Shown here piece by piece: positions 5,184 to 9,443 of a DNA stretch of 9,443 nt. Position numbers and translations under genes: made by a program. Each line of letters starts with the position of its first letter. Position 1 is the stretch's first letter. This DNA is from Frankiales bacterium (lineage in GTDB: Bacteria; Actinomycetota; Actinomycetes; Mycobacteriales; SCTD01): the NCBI GenBank assembly GCA_025965755.1, contig JAOPWI010000350.1, forward strand, positions 1-9,443, written 5' to 3'. Below the pieces are notes generated by a model. That model was given only the letters and a program-made list of their open reading frames with translations, had not been told where the DNA came from and made no database searches.

Positions 5184-6457
5184 GCCCGCCGCTGCTGTCG
5201 GGCCGACCGCTGGTGTCCCAGCGGCTGCGCGGGCTGCTGTTGCTCGTCGTCCTGTCCGGCCTGGTGACCCTGACCGTGCTGCAGTACCAGCAGCGGTTCA
5301 CCCCGGTGGCCCACGTCGTGCTGCAGGCCGACCGGGCCGGCAACCAGCTGTCCCCGGGCGCCGACGTCAAGGTGCGCGGCCTGCTCGTCGGGCGGGTCGA
5401 GGCCGTGAGCAGCACCGGCCAGGGGGCCCGGCTCGAGCTGGCGATCGACGAGGACAAGGTCGGCATCATCGCGCGCGACGTGACGGCGCGCCTGCTGCCG
5501 AAGACGCTGTTCGGGGAGAAGTTCGTGGCGCTCGTGCCCCCGGCCCGGCCGGACGGGCGCTCGCTGCGGGACGGCGACGTGATCGGCCAGGACCGCTCCA
5601 CGACGGCACTGGAGACCGAGAAGGTGCTGGACGACCTGCTGCCGCTGCTGCGCACCCTCAAGCCCGAGCAGCTGTCCACCACGCTGCACGCCCTCTCGAC
5701 CGCGCTGCGCGGCCGGGGCGAGGACATCGGCGAGAACCTCGTCGCCGTCGACGCCTACTTCACCCGCCTGAACCCGCAGCTGCCGGCGATACAGGACGAC
5801 ATCCGGCGCCTGGCGCAGCTGTCCGAGGACTACGACCAGGCCGCGCCGGACGTGCTGGCGGTCCTGGACCACTTCTCCGCCCTGTCCCGCGACCTGGTGG
5901 ACCAGCAGGAGGAGCTGCGCACGTTCCTGTCCTCCACCGCCGGCTCCACGGCCGTGCTCGACAGCGTCCTGCGCGAGAACGAGCGGCGCTTCATCGACCT
6001 GGCCGAGGACAGCCTGGCCAGCCTGGCCGTCTACGCCCGCTACTCCCCCGAGTTCCCCTGCCTGGCTGCCGGCCTGGTCCAGGCCGAGCAGGAGGTCGAG
6101 CGCACCTTCGGCGCCGGCCAGCCCGGCCTGCACATCACCCTGGAGCTGGCCCAGGACAACAACGGCTACCAGCCCGGCGACGAGCCGCGCAACGGCGACG
6201 ACGGCGGGCCGACCTGCATGGGGCTGCCGCCGAACGGCAGGATCATCCCGTTCCCGTTCCACCGCAACGCCGTCGACGGCTATCGCGACGGCCAGCCGGC
6301 CAACCCGCGCACCGGCGAGGTCGGGCCGTCGGCCAGCCGGGCGATGGGCAAGGCCATCGTCGGCGCCGTGCTCGACGTGCCGGCGGGGGACGTCCCGGAC
6401 ATCGCCGACCTGCTCTTCGGGCCGGTGGCCCGCGGCACCACCGTGCGCCTGTCCTGA
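5180..6457 (+). CDS. MCE-family protein, MceA-like, solitary
   Basis: This 425-residue protein has a single N-terminal membrane segment or uncleaved signal anchor at about residues 17-35. An MCE/MlaD domain follows at about 42-138, with PGADVKVRGLLVGRVEAV at 59-76. A long helical region (about 140-285) comes next, then an MceA-type segment YARYSPEFPCLAAG with Cys294 and a second Cys at 346 in PTCMGLPP. MCE proteins bind and shuttle lipids between membranes or across the cell envelope, normally as hexamers or hetero-hexamers with YrbE permeases and an Mkl/MlaF ATPase. None of these partners is visible here: the TetR gene precedes it and a hydrolase gene follows it. The start is GTG at 5180, overlapping the tetR stop as GTGA, with GGAGG (5171-5175) 4 nt upstream. 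Translational coupling with tetR is likely. The family is certain and the A-type assignment likely; cargo is unknown. Confidence 0.92.
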   Translation: MSPPLLSGRPLVSQRLRGLLLLVVLSGLVTLTVLQYQQRFTPVAHVVLQADRAGNQLSPGADVKVRGLLVGRVEAVSSTGQGARLELAIDEDKVGIIARDVTARLLPKTLFGEKFVALVPPARPDGRSLRDGDVIGQDRSTTALETEKVLDDLLPLLRTLKPEQLSTTLHALSTALRGRGEDIGENLVAVDAYFTRLNPQLPAIQDDIRRLAQLSEDYDQAAPDVLAVLDHFSALSRDLVDQQEELRTFLSSTAGSTAVLDSVLRENERRFIDLAEDSLASLAVYARYSPEFPCLAAGLVQAEQEVERTFGAGQPGLHITLELAQDNNGYQPGDEPRNGDDGGPTCMGLPPNGRIIPFPFHRNAVDGYRDGQPANPRTGEVGPSASRAMGKAIVGAVLDVPAGDVPDIADLLFGPVARGTTVRLS

Positions 6458-6549
6458 CACCCGCCCCCCGGCACCGGGCCTCGCGGCAGGAAACGCCGCC
6501 GACACGGCGAACACCCCTGCGGACGCACCCCACGCCTCGGAGGACCGCC
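6458..6549 (+). other. Intergenic spacer with small hairpins and a strong ribosome site
   Basis: This 92-bp spacer separates the MCE and hydrolase genes. It holds a CGCCG-ACA-CGGCG hairpin (6497-6509) and a weaker CCCGG/CCGGG repeat (6467-6478); neither has a T-tract. GGAGG (6539-6543) lies 6 nt before the GTG start of the hydrolase gene, the strongest Shine-Dalgarno in the window. I find no TANNNT box, so the hydrolase gene may be read from the upstream operon or from a promoter I cannot recognise. Confidence 0.5.
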
Positions 6550-8757
6550 GTGCCGCACGCCCGCCCCCTGCTCGCCGGACTCGCCCTGCTCGCCCTCGTC
6601 GGCGGCGCGGGAGCGGCCGGCGCCGCCTCCACCACCGGGCCTGCCGGCCTGCCGTCGGTCACCAGCGGCCCCCGGCCGGGCCCGGACGCGCTGTACGCCC
6701 CGGCGCCCAGGGCGCCGCAGCTGGAGAACACCGGGCCCTGGAAGGCCGCGCCGATCCTGGTGTCCGGCGCCACGGCCTACCGCGACGGCGAGTGGCTCTA
6801 TCAGGACTTCCTCTACGACGACCACGGCGCGACCGGCGTCCCGGACTCCGCCGCGCCGTTCGGCCCCGGCGACCACCTGTACTCGCCGTCCGCCGGCACG
6901 TTCACCTACCCGAGGGACGAGGCGTACGCGCACAACGCCGCCGACCTCGTCGAGCTGCGGGTGCGGCCGCTCGCGCAGGCCACGGCGTTCCGGGTCACGC
7001 TCAACACGCTCAAGGACCCGGCGCGCAGCGCGTTCACCATCGCCCTCGGCGACCGCGCGACCGCCGCCTGGCCGCACGGCGCGGGCGTGTCCTCCCCGGC
7101 CGACGTGTTCGTCACCTGGCACGGCAGCGCCGCGCAGGTCATCGACGCAGCGACGGGCCGGTCCCTCGGCGCGCCCGCCCTCACCGTGGACCGGGTGCGG
7201 CGTCAGGTCACCGTGACGGTGCCGCACAGCGCCTTCGATCCCGGCACCGGCAAGGTCCGGACCACCATCGGGGTCGGCCTGTGGGACACCGAGGCCGGCA
7301 GCTACCTGGCGCCGGCACCCGGCGCGGCGACCGCGACGACCCCGGGCGGCGGCACGCCTGCAGGAGTGGCCCTGGTCAACGTCGGACCGCGGACCTCGGA
7401 GCCGCTGCCGGTCATCGCCGGCGCCACCATGGCCGACACCGCGGCCCTGGGTGCGGCGACCGCGCCCTGGTGGCGCGAGCGCCAGCAGTCGCTCCAGCTG
7501 GCCCAGGGCGACGTCGCGCCGTTCGCCGCCGAGGTGGACTTCGCCAAGCTCCGCGCCGGCACCCGGGACGACAGCGGCGTGCCGAGCACCGGCCCGATCA
7601 ACCGCCTGTTCGCCAGCCGGCACGCGTCCGGACAGGGCCTGGACCCGACCAAGGTCTGCTTCGACCTCGCTGCGGGCTTCTCGGCCGGCGCGACCTGCCA
7701 GGGCCGCCAGGTCGGCCAGCTGCAGAACTACAGCCTCTACGTCCCGACCACGCCGGTCCCGGCTCGCGGCTACGGCCTCACGCTGCTGCTGCACTCGCTG
7801 TCGGCCAACTACAACCAGTACTCCAACAGCAAGAACCAGTCGCAGCTCGGCGAGCGCGGCGCCGGCTCGCTGGTGCTCACTCCCGGTGGCCGCGGCCCGG
7901 ACGGCTTCTACGCCGGCCTGGCCGAGACCGACACGTTCGAGGCCTGGGCCGACGTGGCCCGGCACTACCGGGTCGACCCCGACTGGACGGCCGTCAGCGG
8001 CTACTCGATGGGCGGCTTCGGCACCTTCCGGCTGATGGCGCGCTGGCCCGACCTGTTCGCCCGCGGCTTCTCCGTCGTCGGCGCGCCCGGCAGCGCCGAC
8101 GACCAGCTGGTCAGCCTGCGCAACACGCCGCTGCTGTCGTGGAACGCCGCCGCGGACGAGCTGGTCACCATCCGCACGACCCAGCAGACGGTCGCCGCGA
8201 TGACCGCGGCCGGCATCCGCTTCGAGCAGGACGTCTTCCCGACGGCCGACCACCTGACGCTGGCCGCCAACGACGAGTACGGCCCGGGGGCCGCCTTCCT
8301 CGGCAGCGCCCGGGTCGACCGCAACCCCCGCCACGTCACGTACGTCGTCGACCCGTCGGAGGACACCGCGGCCGGCCGGGCCGTCGCCGACCACGCGTAC
8401 TGGCTGTCCGGGCTGCGCGTCGCCAAGGCCGGCACGACCGGAACGATCGACGCGGTGTCGCAGGCGTCCGGCCGACGCGACGGCGCGGTCCTGCCGATCG
8501 CCGACGGCGGCGGCGTGGTCACGGGCGGCGAGGCGCCGATGGCGTACACCTCCCAGACGCGCGCGTGGGGCCCGGAAACCGCCGGCCCTCGGGCGGACCG
8601 GCTGGTCGTCACGGCCACCGGGCTGCAGAGCGCGACCGTCGACCTCGCCCGGGCCGGCCTGACCTGCCAGGCCCACGTGCAGGTCACCACCGACGTTCCC
8701 CTCCGGCTGCAGCTGGCCGGCTGCGGCCGGACGGTGTCCGCCGCGCCGAAGCGCTGA
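6550..8757 (+). CDS. Secreted alpha/beta-hydrolase (esterase / prolyl-oligopeptidase-like) with N-terminal beta-rich module
   Basis: This 735-residue exported protein begins with a signal peptide: Arg5, a hydrophobic core at 7-25, and probable cleavage after an Ala near residue 26. A low-complexity Pro/Gly linker (about 28-65) follows. Residues about 66-290 form a beta-rich module with the segment GTFTYPRDEAYAHNAADLVE and repeated short strands, resembling the DOMON-like/glucodextranase C-terminal module (moderate confidence). The hydrolase domain covers about 385-590, with LLLHSLSANYNQY near residue 415 and nucleophile elbow GYSMGG (Ser486). Asp536 (in ADELV) and His568 (in ADHLTL) complete a likely triad, spaced as in PHB-depolymerase and prolyl-oligopeptidase-like enzymes. 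A 140-residue C-terminal extension follows, with two Cys that could form a disulfide; a further Cys pair lies just before the hydrolase domain. The start is GTG at 6550, 6 nt after GGAGG. The substrate could be a polyester, lipid ester, carbohydrate ester or peptide. Confidence 0.85.
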   Translation: MPHARPLLAGLALLALVGGAGAAGAASTTGPAGLPSVTSGPRPGPDALYAPAPRAPQLENTGPWKAAPILVSGATAYRDGEWLYQDFLYDDHGATGVPDSAAPFGPGDHLYSPSAGTFTYPRDEAYAHNAADLVELRVRPLAQATAFRVTLNTLKDPARSAFTIALGDRATAAWPHGAGVSSPADVFVTWHGSAAQVIDAATGRSLGAPALTVDRVRRQVTVTVPHSAFDPGTGKVRTTIGVGLWDTEAGSYLAPAPGAATATTPGGGTPAGVALVNVGPRTSEPLPVIAGATMADTAALGAATAPWWRERQQSLQLAQGDVAPFAAEVDFAKLRAGTRDDSGVPSTGPINRLFASRHASGQGLDPTKVCFDLAAGFSAGATCQGRQVGQLQNYSLYVPTTPVPARGYGLTLLLHSLSANYNQYSNSKNQSQLGERGAGSLVLTPGGRGPDGFYAGLAETDTFEAWADVARHYRVDPDWTAVSGYSMGGFGTFRLMARWPDLFARGFSVVGAPGSADDQLVSLRNTPLLSWNAAADELVTIRTTQQTVAAMTAAGIRFEQDVFPTADHLTLAANDEYGPGAAFLGSARVDRNPRHVTYVVDPSEDTAAGRAVADHAYWLSGLRVAKAGTTGTIDAVSQASGRRDGAVLPIADGGGVVTGGEAPMAYTSQTRAWGPETAGPRADRLVVTATGLQSATVDLARAGLTCQAHVQVTTDVPLRLQLAGCGRTVSAAPKR

Positions 8758-8823
8758 CGGGGCCGGCGAGCACCGCCGCGTCGCGCGACGCCCTCCGGCC
8801 GTGTCCGGGCCACCCGCCGCGGT
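8758..8823. terminator. Convergent gap with a palindromic sequence (weak terminator candidate)
   Basis: The 66 bp between the converging hydrolase gene and the Leu/Pro gene contain a 14-bp perfect palindrome, GCGTCGCGCGACGC (8778-8791). As an uninterrupted palindrome it has no natural loop, so hairpin formation would require opening the central bases. It has no T-tract. Only its position between two gene ends supports a terminator role. Confidence 0.25.
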
Positions 8824-9443
8824 TCAGGGGCCGGTGAGGCCGCCGCCCAGCGGGAGCAGGCCGGTCGAGGACGGCGTCGGCGCGGAGGACAGGAGCGGGT
8901 CGAGCGGCGGTGCGGTCAGCGACCCGCTCGGCAGCGGCAGCAGCACCGTGCTGCCGGGTAGCGGCTGGGGGGTCAGCAGCGGCAGCGGCAGCGCCGAGGG
9001 CACCGGGGGCAGCGGGAGCGGCAGGGGCAGGGGCAGGGGCAGGGGCAGCGCCGAGGGCAGGGGCGGGGGCACCGGAAGCGGCAGGGGCAGCGCCGAGGGC
9101 AGGGGCGGGGGCACCGGAAGCGGGAGCGGCAGGGGCAGCGGCAGGGGCAGCGGCAGCGCGGTCGGCAGCGCCGTGGGGAGCGACGTCGGCCGCACGGTCG
9201 GCAGGGAGATGGGCAGCGGCGCCGACGGCGTCCCCACGGGCAGGTCCGGCAGGTCCGGCAGGCTGGGCAGGTCCGGCAGGCTGGGCAGCGGCGGGAGCCC
9301 GGGCACCGACGGCCACGATCCCGGCTCCGGAACCCGCACGCCGGGATCGACCGGCAGCAGCGGCACCACGCCGGCGAGCACGGCCGGGCCGTCCAGCTCC
9401 GGCACCGCGGTGCCGGAGGGCGCGGGCAGCGACGGGACGGGCA
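8824..9443 (-). CDS. Leu/Pro-rich repeat protein, C-terminal part (runs off right edge)
   Basis: On the minus strand this frame is open from the window edge to a TGA at 8826-8824. The frame stays open upstream of an in-frame GTG at 9405, so the true start may lie outside the window. From that GTG onward there are 193 residues, about 60% Leu plus Pro (115 of 193). Lys, Cys, Phe, Tyr, Asn and His are absent. Motifs include LP(S/D) triplets, long (LP)n runs and a 14-residue unit, VPPPLPSALPLPLP, present twice. The codons used are CTG and CCC/CCG, with G or C in the third position throughout the runs, and the stop falls neatly before the convergent gene; both points favour this frame over the Ala/Pro frame that overlaps it. 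The region is probably disordered or polyproline-like, perhaps a wall-spanning stalk or linker. No domain is recognisable and no function is assigned. Confidence 0.6.
   Translation of the reverse strand, partial: PVPSLPAPSGTAVPELDGPAVLAGVVPLLPVDPGVRVPEPGSWPSVPGLPPLPSLPDLPSLPDLPDLPVGTPSAPLPISLPTVRPTSLPTALPTALPLPLPLPLPLPLPVPPPLPSALPLPLPVPPPLPSALPLPLPLPLPLPLPPVPSALPLPLLTPQPLPGSTVLLPLPSGSLTAPPLDPLLSSAPTPSSTGLLPLGGGLTGP
9024..9045 (+). repeat. GGGGCA tandem repeat with G-quadruplex potential
   Basis: Four GGGG runs (9024-9027, 9030-9033, 9036-9039, 9042-9045) are separated by CA dinucleotides. This is a regular hexanucleotide repeat and a textbook four-tract G-quadruplex pattern with 2-nt loops. 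It lies on the template strand of the Leu/Pro gene and encodes Leu-Pro pairs. It is likely to be prone to copy-number slippage. Confidence 0.75.
9038..9123 (-). repeat. 42-bp tandem duplication in the Leu/Pro gene
   Basis: A unit with a 42-bp period is repeated twice without mismatch across 86 bp, breaking at 9037 and 9124. It encodes the 14-residue unit VPPPLPSALPLPLP twice. The exact identity at DNA level, including every third base, points to a recent duplication or ongoing homogenisation. Confidence 0.85.
9239..9292 (-). repeat. 9-bp tandem repeats encoding LP(S/D) triplets
   Basis: Five 9-bp units read GGCAGGTCC (three times) or GGCAGGCTG (twice) on the plus strand, followed by a degenerate sixth, GGCAGCGGC. 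On the coding minus strand they give alternating Leu-Pro-Asp/Ser triplets. This is a second, independent repeat family within the same gene. Confidence 0.85.

Noticed and set aside
4856..6514. Long minus-strand open frame (about 552 codons)
   Set aside because: It is an antisense shadow of the tetR and mce genes in GC-rich DNA. Its translation is Gly/Ala/Arg/Val-rich with no recognisable domain.
6280..8676. Long minus-strand open frame (about 798 codons)
   Set aside because: It is antisense to the secreted hydrolase, whose signal peptide, ribosome site and catalytic motifs make the plus strand the coding strand.
9024..9292. CRISPR-like array
   Set aside because: The repeats are short, contiguous and in frame, with no unique spacers between them.
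8684..9316. Alternative minus-strand frame, Ala/Pro-rich
   Set aside because: It overlaps the hydrolase C-terminus and uses poorer third-position G/C than the Leu/Pro frame, which stops between the genes.

Overview
This window looks like chromosomal DNA from a very high-GC actinobacterium. Third codon positions are almost all G or C, GTG and TTG starts are used, and the gene families are actinobacterial in flavour: an FprA-type ferredoxin reductase, a wax ester synthase/diacylglycerol acyltransferase (WS/DGAT), an MCE protein, and promoters with a TANNNT box just upstream of the start codon. The order cannot be fixed by reading alone. I see no RNA genes, CRISPR arrays, transposases or attachment sites.

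Layout. (1) 1-153, minus strand: the 5' end of a lipoprotein gene that runs off the left edge. (2) 195-1627, plus strand: a two-gene unit of a histidine-phosphatase-family protein and an RhlG-like short-chain dehydrogenase, diverging from the lipoprotein gene across a 41-bp gap. (3) 1628-1646: a 19-bp convergent gap almost filled by a GC-rich hairpin. (4) 1647-4451, minus strand: a WS/DGAT gene followed 60 bp later by an fprA-like NADPH-ferredoxin reductase; a CRP/GlxR-like palindrome overlaps the WS/DGAT stop codon. (5) 4452-4523: a divergent control region with an 18-bp TetR-style palindrome. (6) 4524-6457, plus strand: a TetR-family regulator overlapping by 4 bp a solitary MceA-like protein. 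(7) 6550-8757, plus strand: a large secreted alpha/beta-hydrolase with an N-terminal beta-rich module and a C-terminal extension. (8) 8824-9443, minus strand: the C-terminal part of an extreme Leu/Pro repeat protein that runs off the right edge and contains nested tandem repeats and a G-quadruplex-type motif.

How they may work together. The centre of the window has a lipid theme: an acyltransferase that makes neutral storage lipid, a TetR regulator that probably controls it and itself through the shared palindrome, an MCE protein (a lipid-binding family) in the regulator's operon, a secreted esterase-like hydrolase downstream, and an RhlG-like reductase (3-oxoacyl-reductase relatives) to the left. 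The FprA-type reductase could supply electrons to ferredoxin-dependent enzymes such as P450s or desaturases. The link between the TetR gene, WS/DGAT and MCE rests on the gene arrangement; the wider pathway is inference. The most unusual points are the MCE gene without any YrbE or other MCE partners, the TetR operator/promoter overlap, the three-part secreted hydrolase and the Leu/Pro repeat protein.
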